Part shown: positions 13,408-23,418 of the stretch, one piece after another
How positions within the stretch are numbered: the stretch's first letter is position 1
Layout: each line of letters opens with the position of its first letter
Source of the DNA: Pseudomonas sp.
GTDB lineage: Bacteria > Pseudomonadota > Gammaproteobacteria > Pseudomonadales > Pseudomonadaceae
Reading direction: 5' to 3'
DNA length: 57,474 nt
Assembly (NCBI RefSeq): GCF_030683065.1
Contig: NZ_JAUXMX010000034.1
Coordinates: 66,385-123,858, forward strand
Notes under the pieces: generated by a model
Seen by the model: the letters and a program-made list of their open reading frames with translations, nothing else
Database searches by the model: none
What the model was told of the DNA's origin: nothing
Position numbers and translations under genes: made by a program

Positions 13408-13484
13408 CGTCGGGTGGGTTACGTACGCCGCGCCCCTTTGGCGTGATGTCGGATAATTGCTATATGCGGCTAACCCACCCGACG
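13408..13484. repeat. Long inverted repeat (REP-like element) after ispD
   Basis: CGTCGGGTGGGTTA (13408-13421) is matched exactly by its complement TAACCCACCCGACG (13471-13484) around 49 bases. Sequences with GGGTGGGTTA/TAACCCACCC arms are dispersed in many pseudomonad genomes. It lies between convergent ispD and the LysR gene, and may also slow transcription. Confidence 0.6.
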
Positions 13485-13508
13485 CTATAGCCTCCGTAGG
13501 CCGTTCCT

Positions 13509-14402
13509 TCACAGGCTGTATTCGCTGCGTTGCGCCAGTCCCTCCTTGAGAAAACCCACCAACTGACGGACCTTGGGCGACAGATGCCGTTGCTGGGGGT
13601 AGAGCGCCCAGACTGCGGTGTTGGGTGGCTGTTGGTTATCCAGCAGGGACACCAGGGCACCACTGCGCAAATGTTCCCGTACGTAGTAGTCCGGCAGCTG
13701 ACACAGCCCCAGGCCGCGTAACGCCGCATCGAGTACCGCCTGACCGCTGTTGCAGCGCCAGTTGCCTTGCGCGCGGTGCGCGGTTTCCCGGCCATCGAGC
13801 TGAAAGCTCCAGGTATCGGAGCTGCCTACCAGGCAGTTGTGCCGGTCGAGCTCGGACAGGCTGTGCGGACGTCCGTAGTGCTGCAGATAGTCTGGCGCCG
13901 CGCACAGGTACATGCGCCGGGGCGCCAGGCGGGTGGCGATCAGTCGCGAGTCTTGCAGGCGGCCGAGGCGAATGGCCAGGTCCAGGCCTTCGTGAACCAG
14001 GTCCAGGTTGCGGTTGCTCAGTTCAATGTCTACGCGCAGTTGCGGGTGGCGCATCATGAAGTCCGTCACCAGGGGCACGATAAAGCGTTCGCCGTAGGCC
14101 ACTGCACAGGTCATGCGCAGCAGGCCTTTGGGTTCACTGCCGAGGTCGCCGACCGCCCGCAGCGCTTCTTCGCGTGCATCCTGCAGGCGCTGGCAATGCT
14201 GCAGAAAGGTTTGCCCTGCCTCGGTCAGCGCCACGCGGCGCGTGCTGCGGTAGAACAGGCGGGTTTGCAGGCGTTCTTCCAGGCGGGCGACCTGGCGGCT
14301 GACCTGGGAGGAGGACAAGCCCAGGCGCTCGGCGGCGGCGGTGAATTGCCCGCACTCGGCGACCGCAACGAATTCATCCAGGCCTTCCCAGCGATTCATC
14401 AT
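13509..14402 (-). CDS. LysR-family transcriptional regulator
   Basis: 297 residues. N-terminal winged helix-turn-helix (about 5-62) with FTAAAERLGLSSSQVSRQVARLEERL, followed by a LysR substrate-binding domain. It is divergent from adhC with a 163-base shared region that holds a perfect 8-base inverted repeat (14473-14495). That layout suggests it controls adhC/fghA and itself, perhaps in response to formaldehyde or an adduct; this is inference. ATG codons at 14402 and 14399 are both possible starts. Confidence 0.88.
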   Translation of the reverse strand: MMNRWEGLDEFVAVAECGQFTAAAERLGLSSSQVSRQVARLEERLQTRLFYRSTRRVALTEAGQTFLQHCQRLQDAREEALRAVGDLGSEPKGLLRMTCAVAYGERFIVPLVTDFMMRHPQLRVDIELSNRNLDLVHEGLDLAIRLGRLQDSRLIATRLAPRRMYLCAAPDYLQHYGRPHSLSELDRHNCLVGSSDTWSFQLDGRETAHRAQGNWRCNSGQAVLDAALRGLGLCQLPDYYVREHLRSGALVSLLDNQQPPNTAVWALYPQQRHLSPKVRQLVGFLKEGLAQRSEYSL

Positions 14403-14472
14403 TCTGTTCCTTGTCGGAGCCAGCTCGCTGGCGATCAGCAGAGTCTATTCCGGCTCCGCCTGATTATCCCTG

Positions 14473-14495
14473 TATGGCAATAATGTTTTGCCATA
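14473..14495. promoter_or_regulatory. Inverted repeat in the lysR-adhC intergenic region (candidate operator)
   Basis: TATGGCAA (14473-14480) and TTGCCATA (14488-14495) are perfect complements separated by 7 bases. The symmetry and size fit a LysR-type recognition site, and the site lies 71 bases upstream of the regulator start and 71 bases upstream of the adhC start. The assignment to this LysR protein is inferred from position. Confidence 0.55.
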
Positions 14496-14523
14496 ATGCC
14501 GATTAATACTTCCTGAGAGGTGA

Positions 14524-15678
<1,155 letters not shown>

Positions 15679-15690
15679 TGATTTGTTGTG

Positions 15691-15712
15691 GTGCGCGCAG
15701 CGCACCCTACGG
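15691..15712. repeat. Short dispersed palindrome, copy 1
   Basis: GTGCGCGCAGCGCACCCTACGG lies in the 41-base adhC-fghA gap. It is nearly identical to 38590-38611 (one central base plus a small shift in the loop) and related to 16617-16637. GTGCGC and GCGCAC form a small hairpin. Such GCGCACCCTACGG sequences are scattered in Pseudomonas genomes. Confidence 0.6.
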
Positions 15713-15719
15713 GGACGTT

Positions 15720-16562
15720 ATGACGCTGGAAAATTTGTCTTGCCAGAAAAGCTTTGGCGGTTGGCACAAACGTTATCGGCACCGTTCGAGCACGCTCAAT
15801 TGCGACATGGTGTTCGCGGTCTACCTGCCGCCGCAGGCCGAGCAGGGTGCCAGGTTGCCAGTGCTTTACTGGTTGAGCGGGCTGACCTGTAATGACGAAA
15901 ACTTCATGCAGAAGGCCGGTGCACACCGCTTGGCTGCGGAGCTGGGCTTGATCATCGTGGCGCCGGACACCAGCCCGCGCGGGGCGGACGTGCCGGGCGA
16001 CCCTGATGGCGCCTGGGATTTTGGTCTGGGTGCCGGCTTCTACCTGAATGCCACCCAAGAGCCCTGGGCGCGCAATTACCGCATGCACGACTACGTGGTG
16101 CAGGAGTTGCCGGCGTTAATCGAGGCCAATTTCCCGGTCTCGGCCAAGCGTGGCATCAGCGGCCATTCGATGGGCGGGCATGGCGCGCTGGTGTGTGCAT
16201 TGCGCAATCCCGGTCGGTATCAGTCACTCTCGGCCTTTGCGCCGGTTGGCAATCCGTCAAACTGCCCGTGGGGCGAGAAGGCGTTTTCCCGCTACCTTGG
16301 TGACGATCGCTCGCGTTGGCGCGAATGGGATGCTTGCGCGCTCATCGCCGAAGCGACCGAGCGCCTGCCAATCCTGGTTGACCAGGGCGATCGCGATGAT
16401 TTTCTCGAAGGCCAGCTGAAGCCGGACGCGCTGAAGAATGCAGCGCAAGCTGCGGGACATCCGCTGACCCTGCGCCTGCAGCCTGGCTATGACCACAGCT
16501 ACTACTTCATCGCCAGCTTTATCGAGGATCACCTGCGCCACCACGCTCAAGCGCTGCAGTAG
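15720..16562 (+). CDS. fghA: S-formylglutathione hydrolase
   Basis: 280 residues, esterase D family alpha/beta hydrolase. It releases formate and glutathione. The nucleophile S150 is in [31 protein letters not shown] and DQGDRDDF are further family blocks, and the last His is in YDHSYYF. The ATG at 15720 gives [15 protein letters not shown], the expected N-terminus. The frame is open to 15678 but that part crosses the dispersed repeat. Confidence 0.95.
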   Translation: MTLENLSCQKSFGGWHKRYRHRSSTLNCDMVFAVYLPPQAEQGARLPVLYWLSGLTCNDENFMQKAGAHRLAAELGLIIVAPDTSPRGADVPGDPDGAWDFGLGAGFYLNATQEPWARNYRMHDYVVQELPALIEANFPVSAKRGISGHSMGGHGALVCALRNPGRYQSLSAFAPVGNPSNCPWGEKAFSRYLGDDRSRWREWDACALIAEATERLPILVDQGDRDDFLEGQLKPDALKNAAQAAGHPLTLRLQPGYDHSYYFIASFIEDHLRHHAQALQ

Positions 16563-16616
16563 GATGTGGCAAGAGCAGCGTTTTGAGGCGGTGAAACGGG
16601 TGCGGGCCGATTGCCG

Positions 16617-16637
16617 GTGTGCACAGCGAACCCTACA
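16617..16637. repeat. Short dispersed palindrome, degenerate copy
   Basis: GTGTGCACAGCGAACCCTACA in the fghA-ispF gap resembles the copies at 15691 and 38590 with several changes. It is 53 bases upstream of the ispF start. Confidence 0.4.
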
Positions 16638-16689
16638 GTCAGGCTCCTGCATGTAGAATCACTGCCAGACTTTTTCAGGGCGTTGTTTT

Positions 16690-17163
16690 ATGCGTATTGG
16701 CCACGGCTATGATGTGCATCGTTTTACCGAGGGCGATTTTATTACCCTGGGTGGCGTGCAAATTCCTCACACGCTCGCATTGCTGGCTCACTCCGACGGC
16801 GATGTGCTGCTGCACGCGCTTGCCGATGCCTTACTCGGTGCTGCTGCACTGGGTGATATCGGCCAGCACTTCCCCGATACCGATCCGACCTTCAAGGGCG
16901 TCGACAGCCGTGTGCTGCTGCGCCATGTCTTGGGTTTGCTGCAAGCAAAAGGCTGGCAGGTGGCTAATGTCGACGCCACCATCGTCGCCCAGGCGCCGAA
17001 GATGGCGCCGCACATCGCGGCTATGCGCGTTCTGATCGCCGAAGATTTGCAGGTCTCGCTGGATCAGGTCAACGTCAAGGCGACCACCACCGAGAAGCTC
17101 GGCTTCACCGGTCGCGAAGAAGGTATCGCGGTGCATGCCGTCGCGCTGTTGGTGACCCGATGA
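16690..17163 (+). CDS. ispF: 2-C-methyl-D-erythritol 2,4-cyclodiphosphate synthase
   Basis: 157 residues, normal length. It cyclises the diphosphocytidyl intermediate of the non-mevalonate pathway. Metal ligands D8 and H10 lie in [12 protein letters not shown], with [28 protein letters not shown] and [15 protein letters not shown] further along. Its stop overlaps the truD start by 4 bases (ATGA), so the two are coupled. Confidence 0.97.
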   Translation: MRIGHGYDVHRFTEGDFITLGGVQIPHTLALLAHSDGDVLLHALADALLGAAALGDIGQHFPDTDPTFKGVDSRVLLRHVLGLLQAKGWQVANVDATIVAQAPKMAPHIAAMRVLIAEDLQVSLDQVNVKATTTEKLGFTGREEGIAVHAVALLVTR

Positions 17164-18218
17164 ACGAGCTCGAACTGCTTGGCCCACGCGGCCATGGTGA
17201 GCCGTGCGGTGCGGCAGTACTCAAGGCCGTGGCGGAAGACTTTCAGGTCGACGAGGTGCTGGATATCCCTCTGGCTGGCGAAGGTGAACACCTCTGGCTA
17301 TGGGTAGAAAAACGTGGCTTGAATACCGAGGAAGCAGCCAAACGGATTGCCCGTGCCGCGGGTGTCTCGGTGCGCATGATCAGCTACGCCGGTCTCAAGG
17401 ATCGCCAGGCGTTGACCCGCCAATGGTTCAGCCTGCACCTGCCGGGCAAGTCCGATCCGGTTCTGAGCGGTGCCGAGGACGCCAGCCTGCGTATCCTCAA
17501 GCAGGTGCGCCACTCGCGCAAACTGCAGCGTGGCGCGCACGCAGCCAACGGTTTCACGTTGCGTCTAACCCAGCTTGATGCGGATCGCGATGTGCTGGAA
17601 CGGCGTTTGACGCAGATTGCTGCGCAAGGCATTCCCAACTACTTCGGTCTGCAGCGCTTTGGTTTCGAGGGCGGCAATATCGCCCATGCCCGGCATTTTG
17701 CCGAGCGCCAGAGCTTGCCCGAACAGCGTAACGTGCGTTCGCGCGTGCTCTCGGCAGCGCGCAGCTTGCTGTTCAATCGGGTGCTGGCTGCGCGGGTCGC
17801 TGCGGGTACCTGGAACCAGGCGCTGCCTGGTGATCTGCTGGCCTTTACCGACAGCCGCAGTTTTTTCCTTGCCGCAGAGGCGGAGTGCAGCGACCCGCGC
17901 CTGGCGATTCTCGACCTGCACCCGACCGGACCTTTGTGGGGCGCGGGCACCTCAACGGCCGCTGGAGTCGCCCAAAGCATGGAGCAAAAGATCGCCGAGG
18001 ACGAACGTGCACTGGTCGACTGGTTGGCAGAAGCGGGCATGACGCACGAACGGCGTATCCTGCGCCTCCCCATTGGCGGTTTGACGTGGCATTATCCCGA
18101 GCCTGACATTCTGCAACTGGAATTCGTCCTGCCGGCTGGATGCTTTGCCACCGTCTTGGTGCGTGAGCTTGTCGACCTGTTGCCTGCAGGGCAGACGGAC
18201 AACCCATGCGTATTCTGA
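17160..18218 (+). CDS. truD: tRNA pseudouridine(13) synthase
   Basis: 352 residues. It converts U13 of tRNA-Glu to pseudouridine. The catalytic Asp is D81 in [26 protein letters not shown] and the conserved [14 protein letters not shown] block support the call. It overlaps ispF by 4 bases and surE by 13 bases, forming a compact ispF-truD-surE-pcm operon. Confidence 0.95.
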   Translation: MNELELLGPRGHGEPCGAAVLKAVAEDFQVDEVLDIPLAGEGEHLWLWVEKRGLNTEEAAKRIARAAGVSVRMISYAGLKDRQALTRQWFSLHLPGKSDPVLSGAEDASLRILKQVRHSRKLQRGAHAANGFTLRLTQLDADRDVLERRLTQIAAQGIPNYFGLQRFGFEGGNIAHARHFAERQSLPEQRNVRSRVLSAARSLLFNRVLAARVAAGTWNQALPGDLLAFTDSRSFFLAAEAECSDPRLAILDLHPTGPLWGAGTSTAAGVAQSMEQKIAEDERALVDWLAEAGMTHERRILRLPIGGLTWHYPEPDILQLEFVLPAGCFATVLVRELVDLLPAGQTDNPCVF

Positions 18219-18955
18219 TTTCCAACGATGACGGCGTTGCCGCGCCGGGCCTTGCCGCACTGCATGCTGCTCTGGCCGATTATGCCGAGTGTGCGGTGAT
18301 CGCACCCGATCAGGACAGGAGTGGCGCCAGTAGTTCGCTGACCCTCGACCGTCCGCTGCACCCTTGCACCTTGCCCAATGGTTTTATCAGCCTTAACGGC
18401 ACGCCTACCGATTGTGTGCACTTGGGCTTGAACGGGCTGCTGCCGCATGTGGCTGATCTGGTGGTGGCCGGTATCAACCTGGGCGCCAACCTCGGTGATG
18501 ACGTGCTCTATTCCGGCACGGTAGCGGCGGCTTTGGAAGGCCGCTTTCTGGCGCGTCCGGCATTCGCGTTTTCGCTGCTGTCGCGGCAACCAGATAATCT
18601 GGCGACTGCCGCCTACTTCGCGCGCAAGCTGGTTGAGGCTCATGAGCAGCTGGATTTACCGCCGCGCACTGTGCTCAACGTGAATATCCCCAACCTGCCG
18701 CTGGAGCATATCAGGGGTATCCAGCTGACTCGCCTGGGCCATCGCGCCCGTGCGGCCGCGCCGGTCAAGGTGATCAATCCGCGCGGAAAGGAAGGCTACT
18801 GGATTTCGGTCGCTGGCGATGCCGAGGACGGCGGGCCCGGTACGGATTTCCATGCAGTGATGCAGGGTTTTGTCTCCGTTACGCCTTTGCAGTTGGATCG
18901 TACCTTTCAGGACGGTCTCAGCAGCCTGCAACCTTGGCTGGAGGGACTGCTCTGA
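18206..18955 (+). CDS. surE: 5'/3'-nucleotidase SurE
   Basis: 249 residues. A metal-dependent phosphatase on nucleoside monophosphates, linked to stationary-phase survival. The N-terminus [15 protein letters not shown] carries the metal-binding D8 and D9; [15 protein letters not shown] and [10 protein letters not shown] are further family motifs. It overlaps truD by 13 bases, and its TGA overlaps the pcm ATG. Confidence 0.97.
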   Translation: MRILISNDDGVAAPGLAALHAALADYAECAVIAPDQDRSGASSSLTLDRPLHPCTLPNGFISLNGTPTDCVHLGLNGLLPHVADLVVAGINLGANLGDDVLYSGTVAAALEGRFLARPAFAFSLLSRQPDNLATAAYFARKLVEAHEQLDLPPRTVLNVNIPNLPLEHIRGIQLTRLGHRARAAAPVKVINPRGKEGYWISVAGDAEDGGPGTDFHAVMQGFVSVTPLQLDRTFQDGLSSLQPWLEGLL

Positions 18956-19632
18956 TGAGAAGTGAGCAAGACGAGCTGCTTCATCGCGGCATCGGCATGA
19001 CCTCGCAGCGTACGCGTGAGCGGCTGATTCAGCGGCTGTACGAGGAGGGCTTGTCCAATGCCCGGGTGCTGGAGGCGATCCGCCGCACGCCGCGCCACCT
19101 GTTCGTCGATGAGGCTCTGGCCCACCGCGCTTACGAAGACACCGCACTGCCGATCGGCCACAACCAGACCATCTCGCAGCCTTATATGGTTGCGCGTATG
19201 AGTGAGTTGCTGCTGGGCGCCGGTCCCCTGGATAAGGTGCTGGAAATTGGCACCGGCTCCGGTTACCAGACGGCGATTCTCGCTCAACTGGTCGAGCGGG
19301 TTTTTAGCGTCGAACGCATTCAAAACCTGCAGGATCGTGCCAAAGAGCGCATGAGCGAACTGAACCTGCGCAATGTGGTGTTCCGCTGGGGTGATGGTTG
19401 GGAGGGCTGGCCGGCATTGGCGCCCTACAACGGCATTATCGTCACCGCCGCTGCCAGCGAAGTGCCTCAGGCCTTGCTTGACCAACTGGCACCCGGTGGG
19501 CGCTTGGTGATCCCTGTTGGTGCTGGCGATGAACAAGAGCTACTGCTGATTGTCCGTGAAGAGCAGGGTTTTGCCAGGCATACACTGGACTCAGTGCGTT
19601 TCGTCCCCTTGCTCAATGGCCCCTTGGCCTGA
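18955..19632 (+). CDS. pcm: Protein-L-isoaspartate O-methyltransferase
   Basis: 225 residues from the ATG that overlaps the surE stop (TGATG). An alternative in-frame ATG at 18997 ([12 protein letters not shown]) gives 211 residues, the size I recall for P. aeruginosa. It methylates isoaspartyl residues to start repair of aged proteins. The SAM-binding motif is [27 protein letters not shown] and GGRLVIPVG are typical. Part of the surE-pcm stationary-phase operon. Confidence 0.95.
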   Translation: MRSEQDELLHRGIGMTSQRTRERLIQRLYEEGLSNARVLEAIRRTPRHLFVDEALAHRAYEDTALPIGHNQTISQPYMVARMSELLLGAGPLDKVLEIGTGSGYQTAILAQLVERVFSVERIQNLQDRAKERMSELNLRNVVFRWGDGWEGWPALAPYNGIIVTAAASEVPQALLDQLAPGGRLVIPVGAGDEQELLLIVREEQGFARHTLDSVRFVPLLNGPLA

Positions 19633-19658
19633 TTTTTATCGTTTTCCTGGAAGGATCC

Positions 19659-20597
19659 ATGAACAAACATATCCTGCTCTTCGCCAAAGGCATTGCCATG
19701 GGCGCAGCCGATGTCGTGCCTGGCGTTTCCGGCGGTACCGTCGCCTTTATCAGTGGTATCTACGATGAGTTGCTGCGCTCGATAGCCAGTGTGCCTGCCG
19801 CTCTCGGCATGCTCTTGCGTGGTCGTGTGCTTGCCGCGTGGCAGGCTGCCAATGCGACTTTCCTGTTGGTTCTGTTGGCGGGCATTCTGACCAGCGTGCT
19901 CAGTTTGGCGCGGGTGATCACCTTCTTGCTGGAGGAGCACCCGATCCCCGTATGGTCGTTCTTCTTTGGCTTGATCCTGGTGTCGGCGCATCTGGTTGCG
20001 CGTGAAATCCAGCGCTGGAACTGGAGCCGCTTTGTCAGTTTCGTCATTGGAACAGCTTTTGCCTACTGGATCACGGTGGCCTCGCCGGTGCAGTGGGGGA
20101 CAGACTCGCTGAGTATTTTCTTTGCCGGTTCGATTGCCATCTGCGCGATGATCCTGCCGGGTATTTCCGGTAGCTTCATCCTCTTGTTGCTTGGCCTGTA
20201 TCCTTTCATTCTCGGCGCAGTGAAGGGCTTGGATATCAATGTGCTGATGCTGTTTGCCAGCGGTTGCCTGGTTGGTATCGTCAGCTTCGCCGGGCTGCTG
20301 CGTTGGCTGTTGGTGCGCTGGCGTGACTTGACCCTGGCGTTGTTGACGGGGTTGATGCTGGGTTCGCTGAACAAGCTCTGGCCGTGGAAAGAAACCCTGA
20401 CCTGGCAAGCGGACAGCCATGGGCAGCAGGTGCCATTGCTGCAGACCAATCTCTTGCCGGGGCGTTTTGCCGAAGTCAGCGGGCAGGATCCACAGCTACT
20501 ATTGGCAATTCTTTTGGCTTTGGGCGGGATACTGCTGGTGCTCGGCCTGGAGTGGCTGGCTGGCCGCCGTCAGCAAAGCACTGGCTGCGCCGAATAA
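19659..20597 (+). CDS. DUF368 membrane protein (PopT-type polyprenyl-phosphate transporter family)
   Basis: 312 residues, very hydrophobic, with about eight or nine predicted membrane segments. The conserved opening KGIAMGAADVVPGVSGGT and the later LPGISGSFILLLLGLY repeat are the DUF368 signature. Members of this family have been reported to recycle undecaprenyl phosphate across the membrane; that role is assigned here by family only. It stands between pcm and nlpD, which I recall as adjacent in other pseudomonads. Start follows GGAAGGATCC. Confidence 0.88.
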   Translation: MNKHILLFAKGIAMGAADVVPGVSGGTVAFISGIYDELLRSIASVPAALGMLLRGRVLAAWQAANATFLLVLLAGILTSVLSLARVITFLLEEHPIPVWSFFFGLILVSAHLVAREIQRWNWSRFVSFVIGTAFAYWITVASPVQWGTDSLSIFFAGSIAICAMILPGISGSFILLLLGLYPFILGAVKGLDINVLMLFASGCLVGIVSFAGLLRWLLVRWRDLTLALLTGLMLGSLNKLWPWKETLTWQADSHGQQVPLLQTNLLPGRFAEVSGQDPQLLLAILLALGGILLVLGLEWLAGRRQQSTGCAE

Positions 20598-20653
20598 TTG
20601 CGGCACAATACGCGCCATTCAGCAGCCGCCACTAGCCACAGAGGGAGATACGG

Positions 20654-21505
20654 GTGAGTTTCACTGCCATTCAATCGCGAATATGCAGGCGCGGTGCTCG
20701 GAGCCTGTTGGGGGCTCTTGTTACTGCTGCGCTGCTGGCCGGCTGTGTAAGTACGCAATCGGGAGGCGTGCAGGTCGTCGATCGGGATAATCGGGGCGGC
20801 GCGGTACAGCAACGTCAACCGGTAACCAGCGGCCAATATGTTGTGCGGCGCGGTGACACCCTCTACTCGATTGCTTTTCGCTTCGGTTGGGACTGGAAAG
20901 CCTTGGCTGCGCGCAACGGCATTGCTGCGCCTTACCTGATTCGGGTTGGTCAGGCGATTCGCTTCGACGGCCGTCAGTCTGGATCTGGCGCTGTTGTGGC
21001 CGTCGCGCCTGCAGTCAATCGACCCGCTTCCGTCGCTCGTCCGATTGCCCCCGCAGCGCGGCCACAGGCCCAGGTATCCGCGCCAATCAAGGCCACTCCG
21101 GCAACTACGCCAGTGCAGTCGGTTCAGCGCTCAGCGTCCGGCTGGGCTTGGCCTACTAACGGTGTGGTAATCGGCCGATTTTCCTCAAACGGCAGTTTGA
21201 ATAAAGGAATTGATATCGCTGGTGATTTGGGACAGCCTGTTTTGGCTGCGTCTGATGGGTCAGTGGTGTACGCCGGGAGTGGTTTACGGGGCTACGGTGA
21301 GTTGGTCATCATCAAGCATAGCGATACCTATGTAAGCGCCTATGGGCATAACCGTAGGCTGTTGGTTCAGGAGGGACAACAGGTCAAAGTTGGGCAATCA
21401 ATTGCCGAAATGGGCTCCACGGGAGCTGACCGGGTGAAGCTTCACTTTGAAATTCGCCGTCAGGGTAAACCCGTAGATCCGTTGCAATACTTGCCACGTC
21501 TTTGA
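20654..21505 (+). CDS. nlpD: NlpD-like lipoprotein with LysM and M23 (LytM) domains
   Basis: 283 residues, GTG start behind GGGAGATACGG. A lipoprotein signal ends at the lipobox LLAG-C31. A LysM domain (about 55-100, YVVRRGDTLYSIAFRFGW) binds peptidoglycan. The C-terminal M23 domain (about 170-280) is degenerate: the usual first zinc His before KGIDIA is Asn (LNKGIDIAG), which fits NlpD as an activator of amidases rather than a protease. rpoS follows 98 bases downstream. Confidence 0.93.
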   Translation: MSFTAIQSRICRRGARSLLGALVTAALLAGCVSTQSGGVQVVDRDNRGGAVQQRQPVTSGQYVVRRGDTLYSIAFRFGWDWKALAARNGIAAPYLIRVGQAIRFDGRQSGSGAVVAVAPAVNRPASVARPIAPAARPQAQVSAPIKATPATTPVQSVQRSASGWAWPTNGVVIGRFSSNGSLNKGIDIAGDLGQPVLAASDGSVVYAGSGLRGYGELVIIKHSDTYVSAYGHNRRLLVQEGQQVKVGQSIAEMGSTGADRVKLHFEIRRQGKPVDPLQYLPRL

Positions 21506-21509
21506 TCTG

Positions 21510-21543
21510 TCGCCCGTCTGTTCCATGACATGGGAGGGACGGG
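21510..21543 (+). promoter_or_regulatory. Imperfect hairpin in the nlpD-rpoS leader
   Basis: CCCGTC and GACGGG close a stem whose inner part pairs TTCCAT with ATGGGA imperfectly. It begins 4 bases after the nlpD stop and has no T run, so it looks more like a leader structure or RNA end than a terminator. Confidence 0.35.
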
Positions 21544-21571
21544 CTCAGGTGTTGCCGAGGTGCCACCCGAG

Positions 21572-21604
21572 CTTGCTGTCGAACTCAGCAAGGGACAACA
21601 ATAA
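21572..21604 (+). promoter_or_regulatory. rpoS translation-initiation hairpin and A-rich Hfq/Crc-like site
   Basis: CTTGCTG (21572-21578) pairs with CAGCAAG (21586-21592), covering part of the AAGGGA ribosome site. Directly before the ATG is AACAATAA (21597-21604), which fits the AAnAAnAA pattern recognised by Hfq with Crc in pseudomonads. A role in rpoS control is inference. Confidence 0.4.
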
Positions 21605-22608
21605 TGGCACTCAATCCAAAAGAAGCGCCGGAGTTTGACGTCGACGATGAAATGCTCTTGATGGAGCCGGGCATCGTACTGACAGATACACCGAATAAGC
21701 AGGCAGAAACGCCAGTCACGCGTAGCAAAGCCAAGCAGTCCGGCACTAAGCAGCACAAATATATTGATTACACCCGCGCGCTAGACGCCACTCAGTTGTA
21801 TCTCAACGAAATCGGTTTTTCCCCCCTGCTTAGCCCTGAAGAGGAAGTTTTTTTCGCGCGGCTGGCGCAGAAAGGCGATCCGGCTGGGCGTAAGCGCATG
21901 ATCGAAAGCAACCTGCGTCTTGTCGTGAAAATTGCTCGGCGCTACGTCAATCGTGGCTTATCGCTGCTCGACCTGATTGAAGAGGGTAACCTCGGCTTGA
22001 TCCGGGCAGTCGAGAAGTTCGACCCGGAACGCGGTTTCCGCTTCTCGACTTACGCGACCTGGTGGATCCGCCAGACCATCGAGCGGGCGATCATGAACCA
22101 GACGCGCACCATTCGTTTACCGATCCATGTGGTCAAAGAACTCAATGTCTACCTGCGAGCGGCGCGTGAGCTAACCCAGAAGCTTGACCATGAGCCTTCG
22201 GCGGAAGAAATTGCCAATCTGCTGGAAAAGCCAGTGGGTGAGGTAAAGCGCATGCTCGGCTTGAATGAGCGGGTTTCTTCGGTAGATGTGTCCCTTGGTC
22301 CAGATTCTGACAAGACTCTACTCGATACGCTGACCGATGATCGGCCGACTGATCCGTGCGAATTACTGCAAGACGACGACCTCTCACAAAGCATCGATCA
22401 ATGGCTGTCCGAGTTGACCGACAAGCAGCGCGAAGTGGTGATCCGGCGCTTTGGTCTGCGCGGCCACGAGAGCTGCACTCTGGAGGAGGTTGGTCAGGAA
22501 ATTGGCCTGACCCGTGAGCGAGTCAGGCAGATTCAGGTTGAGGCGTTGAAGCGTTTGCGCGAGATTTTTGAAAAAAACGGCCTGTCGAGTGACTCCCTTT
22601 TTCACTAA
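21604..22608 (+). CDS. rpoS: RNA polymerase sigma factor RpoS (sigma-38)
   Basis: 334 residues, the Pseudomonas length. The general stress and stationary-phase sigma factor. Region 1.2 ([16 protein letters not shown]), region 2 ([35 protein letters not shown]), region 3 and region 4.2 ([27 protein letters not shown]) are all intact. It follows nlpD as in other gammaproteobacteria, so a main promoter probably lies inside nlpD. Its stop codon is the first unit of a 7-base tandem repeat. Confidence 0.98.
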   Translation: MALNPKEAPEFDVDDEMLLMEPGIVLTDTPNKQAETPVTRSKAKQSGTKQHKYIDYTRALDATQLYLNEIGFSPLLSPEEEVFFARLAQKGDPAGRKRMIESNLRLVVKIARRYVNRGLSLLDLIEEGNLGLIRAVEKFDPERGFRFSTYATWWIRQTIERAIMNQTRTIRLPIHVVKELNVYLRAARELTQKLDHEPSAEEIANLLEKPVGEVKRMLGLNERVSSVDVSLGPDSDKTLLDTLTDDRPTDPCELLQDDDLSQSIDQWLSELTDKQREVVIRRFGLRGHESCTLEEVGQEIGLTRERVRQIQVEALKRLREIFEKNGLSSDSLFH

Positions 22609-22633
22609 CGGCTAACGGCTAACGGCTAACGGC
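22606..22633 (+). repeat. 7-base tandem repeat (TAACGGC x4) at the rpoS stop
   Basis: Units at 22606, 22613, 22620 and 22627. The first TAA is the rpoS stop; because 7 is not a multiple of 3, the later TAA triplets fall in the other two frames and then frame 0 again. Confidence 0.9.
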
Positions 22634-23205
22634 AGCGCAAAGCCCGAACCGATTCCCATTGTGGTCTCTTGAACGGGGCCGCGTTGTGATGCATTTGAGG
22701 GCGCCGTCCCAGCCTGCGGCTGATGGGTAATGCGCGCGAAACTGCCGCGCAACTCATCGTGTTGCGTTGTGTGAGTTGAATTGCGCAGTAGCAGCTGGCA
22801 ATCCCCTGACAGGTTAAGTTGCAACTTGTCCTCCCTCGCGTGTCTGGCAGACAGTTGTCTGCTTTGCTATGCGCGCCCCCGCAGCCGCTTCGATTCACGC
22901 CTGTGGCCGGTACTTGGCACATATTCCTTTTGGCTTCGTCCCTGTTTCGGCTACGGCAATCGTGGCCGTATGAATGATCCCTTCCAGCTGAGGATGTTTT
23001 CCTCTGTCAATGCCTGCCGCGACCCACCAGCGGTTGGTGCACAGGTCTGCGCTGAAATCCGAAATGTTCATCATCGAGTTTGCTCGACAAGGCTGCGCCC
23101 GCTGCCTGCAGCACCTGGCGGACTTGTCACTCCGTCACGATGCGGGTTGATTTCTGCAAGCAGCGGATTGACGGCCGAGTAACAAGGGATGCCGCGGCAG
23201 CTAGA
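22634..23205 (+). other. Long gene-free region after rpoS
   Basis: About 570 bases with no protein or RNA gene I can support. A 133-codon open frame (22781-23182) has no ribosome site and a composition unlike the neighbours. In P. aeruginosa I recall the RsmZ small RNA and fdxA after rpoS; here I find neither the cluster of exposed GGA motifs nor a ferredoxin gene. It may hold remnants from a rearrangement. Confidence 0.4.
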
Positions 23206-23220
23206 TGATTATCATTGTTA
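23206..23220 (+). promoter_or_regulatory. Fur-like box upstream of the TonB-dependent receptor
   Basis: TGATTATCATTGTTA matches the 7-1-7 Fur consensus (TGATAAT-n-ATTATCA) at 11 of 14 positions. Possible -10 elements TATGAT (23219-23224) and TATAAC (23224-23229) overlap or abut it, the usual geometry for iron repression. It lies about 200 bases ahead of the receptor start. Confidence 0.65.
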
Positions 23221-23418
23221 TGATATAACATGTGTTTTGCTTTGGCCGGGTGTGGCAAGCCAGCGCGTAACAATGCACCTGGCATTTACCTGGTCTGAAT
23301 TGCTCCGTGACACCAAGCCTGGCCGTCGCTATTCACAAAAGCGGGCGTAGGCGGTTACAGGGTCGCCACAACTCCGGCGGTTCCTCCAGGCTCCCCCTCT
23401 GAAAAATCAAGGAAATAC

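Noticed and set aside
22781..23182. 133-codon open frame after rpoS
   Set aside because: No ribosome site, Cys/Ser/Arg-rich composition unlike real proteins of this genome, no motif.
22634..23205. RsmZ-type regulatory RNA
   Set aside because: I looked on both strands for repeated GGA in hairpin loops and a T-rich terminator and did not find a convincing set.
23280..23418. Cobalamin riboswitch ahead of the TonB-dependent receptor
   Set aside because: GTGACACC and GCC-rich pieces suggested one, but the B12 box and the conserved core are absent; a Fur-like box explains regulation better.
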